The translations under genes were made by a program, and so were the position numbers. 64,000 nt of DNA, taken from the NCBI GenBank assembly GCA_030144725.1, contig JASKMD010000012.1, forward strand, positions 2,780,248-2,844,247, in the 5' to 3' direction. The number at the start of each line of letters is the position of its first letter. Position 1 is the first letter of the stretch. Below are positions 8,753 through 21,884 of the stretch, one piece after another. The notes beneath the pieces were generated by a model, which was not told the DNA's origin, ran no database searches, and worked only from the letters and a program-made list of their open reading frames with translations. Origin of the DNA: Haematococcus lacustris (lineage: Eukaryota > Chlorophyta > Chlorophyceae > Chlamydomonadales > Haematococcaceae).

Positions 8753-11700
8753 TTACATGCCTTCTAGCATCGCGTTTCGCGACAAGTGTGCCCTAGCCGA
8801 CATCAGCACGCTTAGGCGTCGCACAGGGTCATGTGCGTCGGTCGTTTCTGCAAGGGCCCGCTCATGCGCCCCGGAGACGCTATCACCGCGGCTTGCTGGT
8901 GCAGAAGCAGCCATCTCTCCCAAGCGAGCTGCGGCTCCAGGCAATACGTGTCCCACCGTGCTCATGCGTCCGGCCATGGTCTTGCTCGCTACCTGATGCG
9001 TGATGCTCGACAGGCTGCTGTGCGGATGGCTGGCACCTTGCAGCGAGGTGCGCAGCTCCCCCGCCGTCATTCCAAAAATGGCGTGTGTCCCTTCGATGCC
9101 ACGCTGGCTGCCGGGCCGCATCCGGCTCCCCGCCGGCTGTGGGCTTGCTTGTTCTGTCGGACTGTCTGTTACACTGTGTTGCGACGCCGAACGAGCCAGC
9201 AGGGCCGGCCCCAACCCGACGTCTGTGACGTTTTGCACACTTCGTGGCTCGCCCACTGAAACTCCGACGTGCGCCGAGCCTCTTTCGCGACTCTCAAAAG
9301 CCCGCAGGGATGGCGACCCCGCCAGGCCGCCCGGGCTGCTCAAGCCGTTGGGCCGCCTGGCGGCCCTGCTTGGGGGAGCTGAAGAGTGGGGGCTGCCCAC
9401 TGCACTGCGTGATGCAGGGGTCGCCCTCCCAGCCATGCCGGCACGCGAGGCCCGGGCCAGCGGCCCCACTGCAGCAGGCCCAACCCCTGCACTCTGCAGC
9501 TGCTGGTGCAGCACTGCGTTCTCACTCCTGAGTTCCTGCAGCTCTATGAGGGCAGAGGTGGCGGCGGTGAAAACCCTAGGGGGTGCAGGGGACGAGGCCA
9601 AGGACCTGGGCGCCCACTTGCCGCCCCCTCCCTCCCCTAAGAAGCCCCCCACCCCAGCGCTGTCAGGTCTGCGGGGGGAGGGAGGCAGGGGGGAGGCAGA
9701 GCTGGCAGCAGCCCACCCACTGCTCTCCAGCCCGCTGGCAGCAGCGGTAACCCCGGGGCCCAGGGCCATGGTCTCCAGGAGAGCCAGCTTGTCTCTCAGC
9801 GCCACATTCTCACAGTTCAGTGTGTCGTTGTCGGCAAGCAAGGCGGCTGCGGCGGCTCTCTGGGCATTGAAGGCGGAGCGCTGCGGGGGGGCATGGCATC
9901 GGGGCAGCACCGCATGCAAACATGCATCATCAGCCAGCGCTACTCCACCCCCTCTGCCCCCTCTACCCCACACCCCGTCATTGACACAGGCAGGGGGGTT
10001 GGCATGTCAGATGCTGGGTGGCGGCAGCAGCTTGCCCGGAGCAAAGTGTATATTGCAGCTCTGGCCAGTTTAACCTATGCAGCTACATACGTACATACAC
10101 AACACAGCTAGGTAACTGCCGGTGACTCATGACAGTCACTCCTGCTGGTGGTGGCGCTGGAGGTCATGAAGGGCGACATGTGTACAGCGCAGCAAGCTGG
10201 TTGTGGGCCAGGCAACTCCACACACACACACGAACCAGACGTCACCACCCCCTTGAGCATGCAGAGTGCAGCCGCTGCTGTCGAAGTCGAGGTGCCAAGC
10301 TGCTGATGCTGATGGCAGCAGCGCTGACAGCAGGCTGGTCACCCACCAGCGCCTGGTTTGAGGATGCCAGCTGCTGCACCAGAGCCACAGCGTTCAGCAG
10401 CTTGGTGACCAGCATGTCCACATTAGCCTGCTCGCAGCCAATACAGGCAACGTCAAAACAGACACCTCACGGCAGCTGCCCAGCAGGTCCCCCACACTTA
10501 CCAGCTGAGTCACACTGGCGTCCCTGCCGCCACTCAGCTCAATTGCTGCTGTTAGCTGACTAGGCTATCATTTGTCATTTGTGCCCTTAGTCATTTGTAC
10601 CCATCCCACCTGCCTGCCCACCCCCACACCCTCAGCATGCCCGCCTCCCCCTGCCCGACATCCTCCCCTCCTACTACCGTCAGCCCTCACCTCAGCCTGC
10701 TAGTACCTGCTCTCCCACCCGCCCCAGCACCCCCCTCACCCCTGACCAGCTTCTCCCCACCGACCTGAGTCGTGTGCATCAACTGGAGCTTCAGTCCCTG
10801 TAGTCCATCATCTTGTGGCAGCATGCCCTGCCCGTCCGCTTGCTGCAGCCCCTCCTGCCCCTGGCCCTGCCCCTCCTCCTGCTCCTGCCCCTGTCCTTGC
10901 CGTACGCCCAGCCCCCCTTGCTGCTGGCATGCTGCCCTGACTAGCTGCGGCCCTGGTCCTGCCATCCACTTGCTCAAATCCACCTCCCCTCCCGCTGCTG
11001 CCTCCCCCACGGCACCGCCGGCTGGGCTGGGCAACAGCTGGCGAGCCTGAGGCTGCAGCTGCAGCAGCAAGGATGCCGGGCTGGTGCTGTCCAGCTGCTG
11101 CCGCAGCAACGCCACCTCCGCTCTCAGCTCTCGGATCAGCCGGCTCTTTGGGTCTTCGTTCACAGCCACCTGGCAGCAAGGGGCAGCTCAGGTCAGGCAG
11201 GTGAGGCTGGGGCAGTGCAGCAGGCAGTGGCTGGGTATGGGAGAGTGGTAGCGGTGGCAGTAGGGAGATGGTGGCAGCATGGTGGGGCAATCAGGGGGGT
11301 GGGGCAGCAGGGGGGGTGGGGCAGCAGGGGGGTGGGGCAGTCAGGGGGGTGGGGCAGTCAGGGGGGTGGGGCAGTCAGGGGGGTGGGGCAGTCAGGGGGG
11401 TGGGGCAGTCAGGGGGGTGGGGCAGTCAGGGGGGTGGGGCAGTCAGGGGGGTGGGGCAGTCAGGGGGGTGGGGCAGTCAGAGCGACTAGGGCTGGTAGCC
11501 TGGTGCTGCTGCCTTTGGGTCCCCACCCTGGAAGGCATGCACCCAAGTGCAGAACCCTGTCAGAGGCAGGGCACCTCAGGCTATGGGCAGAGCAGCGGTG
11601 GGGTGAGGGTGGTGTGGCAGTGTGGGCGGTGCTGTGGGCAGGGAGCAGGTGGGACCTGGCTTACTGCAAGGCCTAGCCCCAGGCCAGCCAGCTCTTAGCC

Positions 11701-14700
11701 CCTGGCGAGCAGGAGCTGGCAAGCAGACCTGAAACACCTGGGCTGCTGTTCAGTCCACGAGCATGTGTGTGGTGCAGCATCCCTGACAAGCGCATGCCAT
11801 GTCATGATGTGTTGGGACACCCCCCCCTCCCTGCCCCCCCTCCCCAGGCCCACCCTGACCCTGACCCACGCCGCCATGCTTGCACAGCCCTGGTCATGCT
11901 TTCATCAGGTCGACGGTATGCTCACCAGCCAGGTCACACTGAGATGCAAGCGGTCACACGCTCACCAAGTTGGTCACTTTTTTTGCCCGGGCCGCATACT
12001 CCAGGGTGCTGAGGTTGTCCTCCACCGCCCAGTCAGCCGGGGATACGCAGGCCACCAGGGTGGTCAGGCCGCTGCCCCCCAGGCAATGCTTCAGCAGCGC
12101 AGTCAGCTTCGAGTCCCTGCGCCACAGCAGCAGCGAGGGGCTAGTAGGCTGAGCCATGCCACTGCTGCTGCTGCCATCCCATTGCCATTGGGAACAACAC
12201 AAGACCACCACCACCACCACCACCTGCACTCCCGAACGACTGCATGAAAATCCCTCCACACCGCTCGCCCACCCCACACTACACCCCCCACACACACACA
12301 TCACACCACATCACATCACACCGCACCATGCACCACACCTAACACTCGCTACACCATCACCACCTCACCAGGCCTTTCCACCATGAGCTGTCACGGTGTT
12401 ATGAGCCATGCGGCGCCATGGTGCCCTGGCCCCACCCTGGTCAGCATTGTCACAATCCGCCACCCCACCCCACTGACCTGTACGGCACATGGGCCAGGGC
12501 TGGCTGCTGAGAGGGCGGGGCTGAGGCTCCGGGTGCACCCTGCCCCGCCCCTCCCCCTCCTCCCCCTGCTGCTGCTACCGCCGTCTTTGCTGCTTGGGTG
12601 GCAGTGCTGTTGCTGGCCAGGGCCAGGATGACCTGACGCAAGGTGAGCAGCGACTTGTTGATCGCCAGGCCCTCCTGCCGCAAGCAGCTGCCTGTGAGGT
12701 GTCAAGGCACGCCTACGGATAGGGGTTAGGGGTCGGGGGTGGGGGTGAGGAGTGGGGGTAGGAGTGTGGGTGTGAGGGTGAGGGTGAGATGGCCTGAATA
12801 CCCTGGCCCTGTCTGACTCATGTCAGCTTAGGTGCAGAAGAGCTGCTGGCGGGTGGCTGGCCCGCTGCTGCTCCTGTTCCTGACCTATGGCGAGAGGCGC
12901 GAGCAGGCGGACTCCAGTAGCCGCCTAGCCGCCTCCTGCTCATCACCTGGACATCCAAGGCTGCCCAGACACCCCAGCCTGCCCCACCCACCCAGCGGAA
13001 GCAGAAGAACAAGAACAAGAAGAACAAGAAGAACAAGAAGAACAAGAAGCGGAAGCAGAGGAAGCAGAGGAAGCAGAGGAGCAGAGGAAGCAGAAGCAGA
13101 AAATGATACTCTGGCACATCAGCGTGCACCAAGGGAGGAGTTTCCACCTTGAGCCGCCACCACGCCTCCCATGCACCACTTGCTGCCTTCAACACTCCAG
13201 CCAGCCCCTGCCGCTTCACCTTGCACCTCCTCATGTGAGCCGCCTCACAAAAGGAGCCCCTGCCTGGGGCACGGCCTGCTCCCACCACCGCCCTTCCCAT
13301 CCCCCAGAGGCCCTCCCCCTCCCACCTCACCTTCTGCTGCTTCGGTCTGCCCCTGCCGCTCACTGCCTGCCAGGTCCACCAGCGTGAGCTTAGCGCTGAC
13401 GGCCTCCCCTGGTGACCCCAGGGGCGCGCTGTCCACAGTCAGGGTCAGCAGGGCGTGGGAGCGGGAGGAGGCCGCGTTCAGCTTGTGGCTGGCCATCACC
13501 TTGCTGGCCACCCCTGCCCGGTACTGGTCCATGACCTCAGCGGCGCTGCTGCACTCAACCTGAGGAGCACGGAAGGGCAGGGGGGCCCGTGTTGACGTTC
13601 AGGGCAAGGATAGGGCTCCAGGGCAATGGCAGGAGTCCTCCACATTCAGCAGCAACCGCAAAGATTACACTCACCAGCAGCCCAGGCTCTTCCTGCGGTG
13701 CATGGAACGTGCGCTGGGAAGAGAGTGAGAGAATGAGGTTGAAAGATAGAGAGAGAGAAATGGGCAGAAGAGGTGTAAGGCCATGGTCTCACTCTGAACA
13801 GGTTTTCGAGGTAGAACTCGTGATCTCGGCTCCAGCGCATGCGCAGTGGCACTCCTGGTCCTGCACCGCCCCTCCCTGCCCTGCCGGCTGCACCCCCTCT
13901 GGAGCCCAGCAGACTTCCGGGGTTCAACAGGTCGTATGCCTGCTCCCTGTACAACTGCGCCAGCAAGGCACCGCAGCAGCAGCATAAGCAGCACTGGGGC
14001 TGGTAGCAGCAGCAGCAGCAGCAGCAGCAGCCACACCGACAAAGGTCCTGGCATCAACAGCAAATGCGGAGCAGCCAGGATGATCCCTACAGTATCAATA
14101 CCATCCCCCTCCCCCCGCCGCCTCCCTTACTCTTTATCAGTAATGTTCTAATGTTCTGGTATTATTGGTGTTACATAACAGTTGATATGCGGTCCAAGCA
14201 CCGGTGCTGCTGCAGCACATGAGTCACTCCAGTGTGTCAGGCCATCTCCACCCTGTCGTGGCTGCCACGCTGCAAAGACATCCCCACTTGCAATCAGCTG
14301 CCTTCCTCACCTGCACAAAGGAGACGGTGACCCTGCTGCTCCAGCCCCTGCTGCGCGCTGTGATTGCGTCGAACAGGCAGGCCACTGCACGGGGCACAAG
14401 GCCCAGCTGCTGCTCAGGCGTGCCGTCAAAGTCGCTGTGGGGCTGGTGGTGGGCCAGGGCTGGGTTGGCCTGACGGCTGCTGGGTGGCAGAGGGTGCAGG
14501 CCTTGAGTGAGCAGCCGGGCTGTTTGCACAGCTGTAGCGGTAACCCTCCATGGTGAAGGTCTTGCCCGAGCCTGCTGGTGGCACAAGGGTCACAGTGTTA
14601 GCTGGGCATGCAGTCGCCCAGGTGGTCATGAGCGTCAAACACACAGTGCGCGCATGCATGGTGCATGGTGGGTGCAACACATGGTTGAGCAAAAACTGCA

Positions 14701-15985
14701 TGCGACAGGTGCAACATTGCATGCTCCGTGACCTGGCAGGGATGAGTTTCACCATTCATGATTTCACACCATCTCATAGGTCCTTGGGAGTGAGCTACAT
14801 ATCAGGTGACTATCCTGATGCTAGTCGCAATACAGGGGCAGGTTCAGTGGCAGCTGCATAGAGCAGCTGCAGGCGGGCAGGTGGAGAGCAGCCTGGCAGC
14901 CACCCACAGGGGTGGAGGGGGACGCGCCTGTTGGCCCATAGGCCAGCACCGTGGCATGGACGCCCTCAGCCGCTGCCCGCACCAGCTGGTCTAGGTTGGC
15001 AGCATGGAACATGTCAAGCTGCGGCGGCGGCAGGCAGGCAGGCAGGCAGGCACACACCGTGTTTTGCAGCACATTGTGCATGTAATGAATGCAATGCAGC
15101 TCAGAAGATGTTGATGATGATGACACACACACCATGGCCTTCAGTGGGGTGGCAGGCACCCACCCCATGCACTACCACTACTACCACCGCACGGCCACCT
15201 GGTGCCCCTGCCGCCCCCACACTGCTTCAACACTGCTACAAGCCCTCGCATCGCCTGCTGTCTGCGCTCTGCACACTCAGCTGGGCAAGGGGTATCAGGG
15301 GTGCAGGGGTGACGTAACCAACTGCACAGGGGGTGGCGTGGGTTGGATTTGATGAGTCCGCTGGGCAAGGGTGTGTGGAGAGGTGGGTAATCAGGTTGAG
15401 CGGGCGGGGGGAGACAGGGGAGGGTTGTGCCGGTGAGTCTCTAAGCTCCAGGTACACCAACAGGGGCGTAGTTGTGATCCAGTTGTGGCCCAGGTATCAG
15501 TGCAGGCTGCTGGGCTAGCAAGCCATGAATGCTTCAGGGTGTGCCGGAACGTTGAGGCCTGGCGTGCCCGCATCAAGCAAGCCCACCTAATGGAGCCGTT
15601 GATCATATGCTGCAGTAACAACGGCGGTGTGGAATGGGACCGCACATCAGCAAGTGCCGTGTAATCATGGCAATGATCATTATCACCACACAATGTCGTC
15701 ATTGACACACAGAAAATGAACAAGTCTAGGCTTGGTGCCCTGACTGTGTTGTCTATGTTTGTTAGCGCCTTCACCCTGTCTTACCTGGCTGGCATCGCTT
15801 GGTAGGACTGCGTCGAACTTGAACTGCTTGCAAACACGTTTGTCTGTTGCGCTGGTGACACTGATGGTACGCGTATCAGGGTTGGGCGCCAGGAGGCTGC
15901 AGCAGGGAGCTGTGCCATCCCCTGCTGTTATGGGTCTCACCCGCACAACAACTCTCACGCTTTGACCTGCTTTGACATGGAACAC
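8753..15985 (-). CDS. Kinesin motor protein (N-terminal motor, coiled-coil tail)
   Basis: Eleven exons in phase: 15985-15785, 15018-14928, 14571-14545, 14459-14311, 13954-13793, 13559-13331, 12691-12478, 12116-11966, 11169-10765, 10427-10347, 9880-8753; about 945 residues. Plus-end-type kinesin head using ATP to walk on microtubules. Seen motifs: VRVVVRVRP near residue 11; P-loop GPTGSGKT (~95-102) split by an intron with a GC donor; LYREQAYDLLNP; switch I NAASSRSH (~240); switch II DLAGSER (~272); INKSLLTL; DSKLTALL; then a neck VNEDPKSRLIREL (~409). A Gly/Ala/Pro-rich insert lies between the INKSLLTL helix and HVPYRDSKLT. The Gln-rich region and exon 11 predict coiled coil with disordered Ser/Pro stretches. 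The neck is kinesin-3-like while the core has KIF12-like features; subfamily unassigned. Exon 4 start (14459) is the least certain boundary. Confidence 0.93.
11283..11480. repeat. 17-bp G-rich minisatellite in kinesin intron
   Basis: About eleven tandem copies of a GGGGCAGTCAGGGGGGT-type unit between exons ending 11966 and starting 11169. Non-template runs of five to six G make it a quadruplex candidate. Confidence 0.9.
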
Positions 15986-16882
15986 TGTCTCTTAAGCTGA
16001 GGTGCATGAACAAATGGCCGCCGAGGTTGCAATACTATCCTGTTTCGCACCCTGCGTCACAGCTGCGGTCTCAGCTGTTGCCGCATATGGCGACATGCAC
16101 TACGAAGAAACACAGTTTTGTGAAGACCGCGGTGAATGTATCCGTGGGTTGATGGTGTTCCTCTTCGTGCGTGTATTCCGCGACATTGTATTCGAGATCG
16201 TACATCCCATGCTAAGCATAATCATACCATGCAAAGTATAGTAATTGTGCAATCTTGTTTGCTGGTTAACATATGCGGATACGCTTTGATTGTGAGCTGG
16301 GCGGTTTAGCAAAGCTCCTGGCAAGAACCAATGAGCCTGATAGTGAGACCAAACGACCCACTAACGCGTGTTGTTCAATTGCACGAATCGCAGACATGAC
16401 GATTGGACTGTAGGACCTTAACAGCGTTCACCATACATTAGCATTAAGACAGCAGCATTGTGGCAGGACCTCCATGAACAGTACCATGCAAATGAGACCT
16501 GCAATTGCAAGACTAAGCGATGCATGCATTGCTGTGAATTGGATGTGTGTGGCCTAATGTTACATGGAACAAGGTGTCACCTGTGGGTAATCTCACTCAG
16601 CTACATCTCATCTCATTAATCTCACTCTATCACAGCGTTATCACTACAGCACAAACAAAACTCATATAACAAGTAACAACATGTTTGACTGTGGGTAATC
16701 TCAATCAGCTACTCCATTAAATTGAAGCATCCTCGGTCGCACCCTTGATGACTACAAGCCCCACACCGGTGGCACGTTCGTTCCAGCCAACTGGAGACCA
16801 CTGGGCTTTATCACTGCAGCGTCAGTGGTCGCCCTATCAACTTTTGCTGCCATTCTTGATGCCGCTAAATCTGCTAGCCTGT
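15986..16882. other. Region upstream of the kinesin gene, with Fanzor-B tails
   Basis: Holds the kinesin 5' flank. A 79-codon plus ORF at 16002 lacks support. From about 16566 to 16800 there are two degenerate, tandem Fanzor-B 3' tails in minus orientation: CTGTGGGTAATCTCACTCAGC and GACTGTGGGTAATCTCAATC, ending in the reverse complement of GAGTTTTGTTTG at 16655-16666. Confidence 0.55.
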
Positions 16883-19800
16883 TCAGTCATTGTGGTGCAA
16901 GGCTGCCAGGGGGTTGTCATGGAGCTGCAGCTTTGAGGATCGGGGCGAGTGGTCATACAAGCACTCGCCCCACAGTGCGGCACTCAAGTTGAAGGCACAC
17001 AGCGGGGAGGGGTCTCGAGAGGGTGGGCTGGACTGAGAGGAGGTGGGGTTGAGGTGCCCAAGCCGCTGCCGGCCCACTGGGGACAGGGAGTCACTGGGCG
17101 AGAGCAGTGGGTCGCCCACCGCCAGGCATGGGATGGCATGGGCTGTGAAGGCAGCAGCCAGGGTGGCAGGGGTTGGGGAGGCAGCAGCAAGGGTGGCAGG
17201 GGTTGCGGAGGCAGGCTTTGAGCCTGCAGCGCTGGGGTGCCTGCTGTGTGACAGCAGTGGGCACTGGCTTGCGGAGGCAGGGAAGGGGTTGTCCTGGGAC
17301 AGGCCTTGCTGGTCTGGGCATGAAGGAGTGGCAGGAGCCTCCAGGGCGCCCTGTCCACACTCTGCTGCTGGGTTGGTAGCGGTTCGGGACAGCAGCCGGT
17401 TGCTAGGGCTGGGTAGCCTGGCAGGATGGCCATAGAGGGTGTCACAGATCAGATGGCCAGTGCTGCATGTCGTAGTGCTGGTGCCCAGGGTGCCATTCAA
17501 GCTGCTGGGTGGGTGGGCGAGCGTGGCTGTGCTGGCGCTGTGCTGTGCATGCTGCCCAGTCACATCAGCATGCACCCCATGGCAACCAGACATAGCCTGG
17601 TTGCCAGCTGCACCCCAGCCGTGGCAGGTGATGCAGTCAAGCGGGTGGGGCATGGAAATGAGCCCAGAGGAGTCACCCAGCCTGTCTGTCAGGTTAGACA
17701 TTGCTGGGTAATCTGCTGCCTGGCCGGGCTGAGTGCCCGACTGCTCACCAACTGCCTGACCCAGGGCGTGCAGGGCTGAGCCAGGCCCCTCCCCTGCCTG
17801 GAGGCCCGTGGCCAGGCCAACCTTGGTCTTCCAGCTCAGCCCCTCGATTCCCAGCACTGGGCAAGCTGGCAGCTCTGCTAACTGTGCCGCCTCCAGCTTG
17901 TGATAAGAGGGTGCAAATGGTGTGCCACAGAACCGGCAGCCCAGGTCTTGCAGCAGGGCCTCTGGCTTTGGGGCTGGCTGGCCGACCATGCTTTCTGCCT
18001 GGCTGTTGGCTGGGCAGCTGGTTACAGGTGATGCTGCAGGAGTGGGCACGCCTAGGGGCTGGCCTGCTGCTGCTGCTGCCTGGCTAGGTGTGCTGCCTTT
18101 GACCCCAGCCAGCCTCTGTGCCAGCCGGGCTTTGAGGCTCAGCTCCAGCTCCTCCCTGCGCCTGACCGCAGCCACAGCCCGCATCACGGTGGCATGCACC
18201 AGGCCATGCTGCGCGTGCTGCTGCCACTCTGCACACTGTAGTGCCAGCCGGTGCCGCTCCTGCTCTGACAAGCATAGCTGAGCCGCCAGCTGCTGGGTGT
18301 GCACAGCCATTGCGTCGCAGCGGGTGGCAAGCGCAGCGTGGCTGGCCTCCAGGCATACCTGCTGGTGGTGCAGGCTGGCAACCTTGGAGTCCAGCTGCGG
18401 GTGCACAGGCAGGCAGGCAGGCAGGCAGGCGGGCAGGGTACTGTGGGGCAAACATGGTTGCCATGGTGGTCATAGACGCTCTGACAGCTGATAAGCCATC
18501 ACCACCACCATCCTCACCATCACCACCACTGCCACAGACATCATGTCCTGAACAACAGATGGCGCATGAAGTCTGTGGGAGACTCATGTCATGCAGCACT
18601 AGGTATGGCAGGCAGGGGCAGAACCCATTGTGCGTTGCGCTGCCAGGCCACATGAAACCTGAAAGACACTACAGTCCAACACCCATGACACTCAACAACA
18701 TATGCTGCTCAATCTCACCCTGAGTCCTCACCTGAGCAAGCTGCCCTGGCAGCTGCCCTCCCTCCATAGCCGCAGCTCGCAAGCTGGGGTCCAAGCGCTG
18801 CTCTGCTGGCAGCAGGTCCCGTTGCATTTCCTCCTCCTGTGGGCTAGAGCCCAGCTCTTCAATCATATCGTATGTTGAGACTGAGCCTGCGACATGTGGC
18901 TGTGAGTCTTCGATGGAGGCCAGGGAGCACCAGGCTACTGTGGCTGTGCTGCCCGAGCACGATCCACAGCCAGCTGTTGGGACAGCAGTTTCCCGCATTG
19001 CTTCATCACCTGCATCACTGCCCAAGCTGAACTTGTTGACGCTGTTCTTGCCGATGCCAGGCTGGGGATCGTTCTGGTGGGAGGTGCCCAGGGATGAGGG
19101 GCTTGAGGCACCAGACCTGCGATGCTGGCAGCCCACTGGCGCCAAGGGGGCAGAGGGGGAGCGCAGACTGGTCCGCACAATGCAGTGGGGCTGCCAGCCG
19201 TCTGGGCGGCACTGTAGCTTGGGTTGTCCTGGACCGAAGGTAGGTAAGCCACAAAGAGACCCCAGTGCTGACCCTGTGTCATTGAAGCCGAGTCCTGGAA
19301 CCTGGCTGTGGGCATTCTTGAGCAGGGCATGCTGCTGGCGCAGCTGGGCAAGCTCCTGGGTTTGCTCTACAAATGCCGATGCTTGCTCCTGCTGGATAAT
19401 GGAGAGCTGCTGTGTGTAGTAAAGTAAGCCTGCAGGGTCGAAAAGCTCACTGTGACCAGAAGACAACCTGCCAGCATGATTTGCCTTGGACTTGCAAGTG
19501 CCCTCCATTGATAACAACTCCTCTGCCTGATGCTGCTTAGCTGCCAATAGCTGCCGTTGCAACTCCACCGCCTGCTGATGCATGGCTGCTGACAGCTGCT
19601 GTTGCAGCTCCTCTGACTGCAGCTGCAGATCCACTGCATGCTGCTGCTTGGCTGCTGACAGCTGCTGTTGCAACTCCTCTGACTGCAGCTGCAGATCCAC
19701 TGCATGCTGCTGCTTGGCCTCTGACAGCTGCTGTTGCAGCTGCTCTGCGTGATCCTTAGCTGCTGACAACTGCTGTTGCAGCTCCTCTGACTGCAGCTGC

Positions 19801-21166
19801 AGATCCACTGCATGCTGCTGCTTGGCTGCTGACAGCTGCTGTTGCAGCTGCTCTGCGTGATCCTTAGCTGCTGACAACTGCTGTTGCAGCTCCTGGGACT
19901 GCAGCTGCAGTTCCACTCCATGCTGCTGCTTGGCTGCTGACAGCTGCTGTTGAAACTCCTCTGACTGCAGCTGCAGATCCACTGCATGCTGCTGCTTGGC
20001 CTCTGACAGCTGCTGTTGCAGCTGCTCTGCGTGATCCTTAGCTGCTGACAACTGCTGTTGCAGCTCCTCTGACTGCAGCTGCAGTTCTACTGCGTGCTGC
20101 TGCTTGGCCTCTGACAGCTGCTGTTGCAGCTGCTCTGCGTGATCCTTAGCTGCTGACAGCTGCTGTTGCAGCTCCTCTGACTGCAGCTGCAGATCCACTG
20201 CATGCTGCTGCTTGGCTGCTGACAGCTGCTGTTGCAACTCCTCTGACTGCAGCTGCAGATCCACTGCATGCTGCTGCTTGGCTGCTGACAGCTGCTGTTG
20301 CAGCTGCTCTGCGTGATCCTTAGCTGCTGACAACTGCTGTTGCAGCTCCTCTGACTGCAGCTGCAGTTCCACTCCATGCTGCTGCTTGGCTGCTGACAGC
20401 TGCTGTTGAAACTCCTCTGACTGCAGCTGCAGTTCCACTGCGTGCTGCTGCTTGGCCTCTGACAGCTCATCTGCATGCTGCTGCTGGGACGCTGACAATT
20501 GCTGATTCATACAAGCTGCCTGGTTCTGCAGTTGAGATACAAGGTGCTGGAGCCTCAAATGCTGTGGATGTGGTTGCAACGGCAGCTGAAGACTGCACCC
20601 ATGATCAGTGCATTGCACCTCACTGGCAGCCTCCAACTGGACCTGAAACTCAGAAGATAGGGTTTGCTGCCGATGCTGCTGGTGATCTCTTGTGATGGAG
20701 GGATTGTCGGGAATGGCCTGGACAGCTACGACATCGCCGGCAATTGAGGTGTCATCTGTCGCTTCTGGAGGTTGTGCTTGGTGGAGGGCTGTGAAGTCAA
20801 GATGTATTGAGCACCATGAGGATTTGTTCGTACGAAAAGGAGAGGATGAGCCTGGCATCCCAGGGGGCGGTGAAAAGTCAGATGCCGTCAGGGCCCAGCA
20901 GCTGCCCAAGGGAGAGCCATCTGCAGTGGCCAGCCACCATTGTTATGCTTGATGCTCGTAAGAATACACAGGCACGCGCATTCGAGTTCGTGTTTACCTT
21001 TGCTCAGCCCAGGGCTCCTAAACTTGTTGCTGGAGGCCAACGGTGCAAGCCATGACTGCAAGCGTCCCCGGCCGGCTGAGCCAGACTTGGCTTCATCTAC
21101 GCAGTGCGTCATCTTGTGCGTGAACGGGACCGAGAAAACCTCAGTCAACGTCTGTGCCAAAAACAT
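16883..21166 (-). CDS. Large repetitive coiled-coil protein, unknown function
   Basis: Three exons: 21166-20998, 20920-18732 and 18394-16883, phases matching, about 1,289 residues if started at ATG 21166 (ATG 21112 is the alternative). The middle (DNA 20480-19560) is a tandem array built on QLQSEELQQQLSAAKQQHAV and AAKDHAEQLQQQLS blocks, heptad-like, predicting a long Gln-rich coiled coil. The second coiled segment at the start of exon 3 (LDSKVASLHHQQVCLEASHA) precedes a region with LGCRFCGTPFAPSYHK, a possible half zinc-binding site. The remainder is Ser/Pro/Ala-rich. Candidate roles are cytoskeletal or basal-body scaffold, but nothing in the sequence proves it. DNA repeats in the array are nearly identical, so copy number may be mis-assembled. 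The kinesin next to it is co-directional. Confidence 0.85.
19560..20480 (-). repeat. Coding tandem array of coiled-coil modules
   Basis: Two module types alternate on the minus strand: one encoding QQHAVDLQLQSEELQQQLSA and one encoding KDHAEQLQQQLS. Units are nearly identical at DNA level, including silent sites, pointing to recent duplication or gene conversion. Confidence 0.9.
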
Positions 21167-21884
21167 TTACGCGCAGTAAGTACGAAGCTAGGGGGCACAG
21201 GTTGACCAAGGTTGAAGTACCTAGCATTTAACTGCTTGCCTCGATCCATTGCTGAAACGAGGCAACAGCATGTTCATTTCAGAGTCGAACACATAACATT
21301 CTGCACGCCGCGCTATTCTCAAGGTGCTTGTGCTTTTGTGTGCATCTATTCGTGTGCATGGCGTCATGGAGCGTGTCGCCAGTCTTCATGTCAGCCGGTC
21401 CTAACTAATAGAAAACCTACCGACTAAAAACAAAACGACGCCGCGCCTCATATACGTGGTTTCTGGCTATGTTTCGCACACTGCTGTATAGAGAACTCTG
21501 TCAGCTACGCGGTGCAACGTGACTTATAGACATACCGTGCAGAGTGCTGAGCGCAATGGCGGCTCACCGCCGCGACCTACCTGCAAACAGTCACCTGCAA
21601 AGAGTCAGGACAGTCGCCGCAGTAAAAGCGACTTACATGGCATGCCAAACCGATGTAACAGTGCCCCTCCACACACGCACGGAAACACACAAGGCTGGAG
21701 CGATGCTTGACCCTTGCTGGTCCTGGCTACCCCTCCCATTGAACAACCAACCCCCCTAACGATAAGGGACAACGGCTTTTCCGGACTCATTTCTGCACGG
21801 ATGTACACGCGGATTGAAGCTTTGGAATGCGGCCGCGCTGAGCCACACGCTGAGCTGGTCGGGCATGTTGCCGGGTATCCGACC
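21167..21884. other. Unassigned region upstream of the coiled-coil gene
   Basis: Contains the presumed promoter of the minus-strand gene starting at 21166. Short ORFs on both strands show no motif. No repeats recognised from elsewhere in the window. Confidence 0.4.

Noticed and set aside
16002..16241. 79-codon hydrophobic ORF upstream of kinesin
   Set aside because: No homology, splice support or conserved motif; GC-rich DNA often yields such frames.
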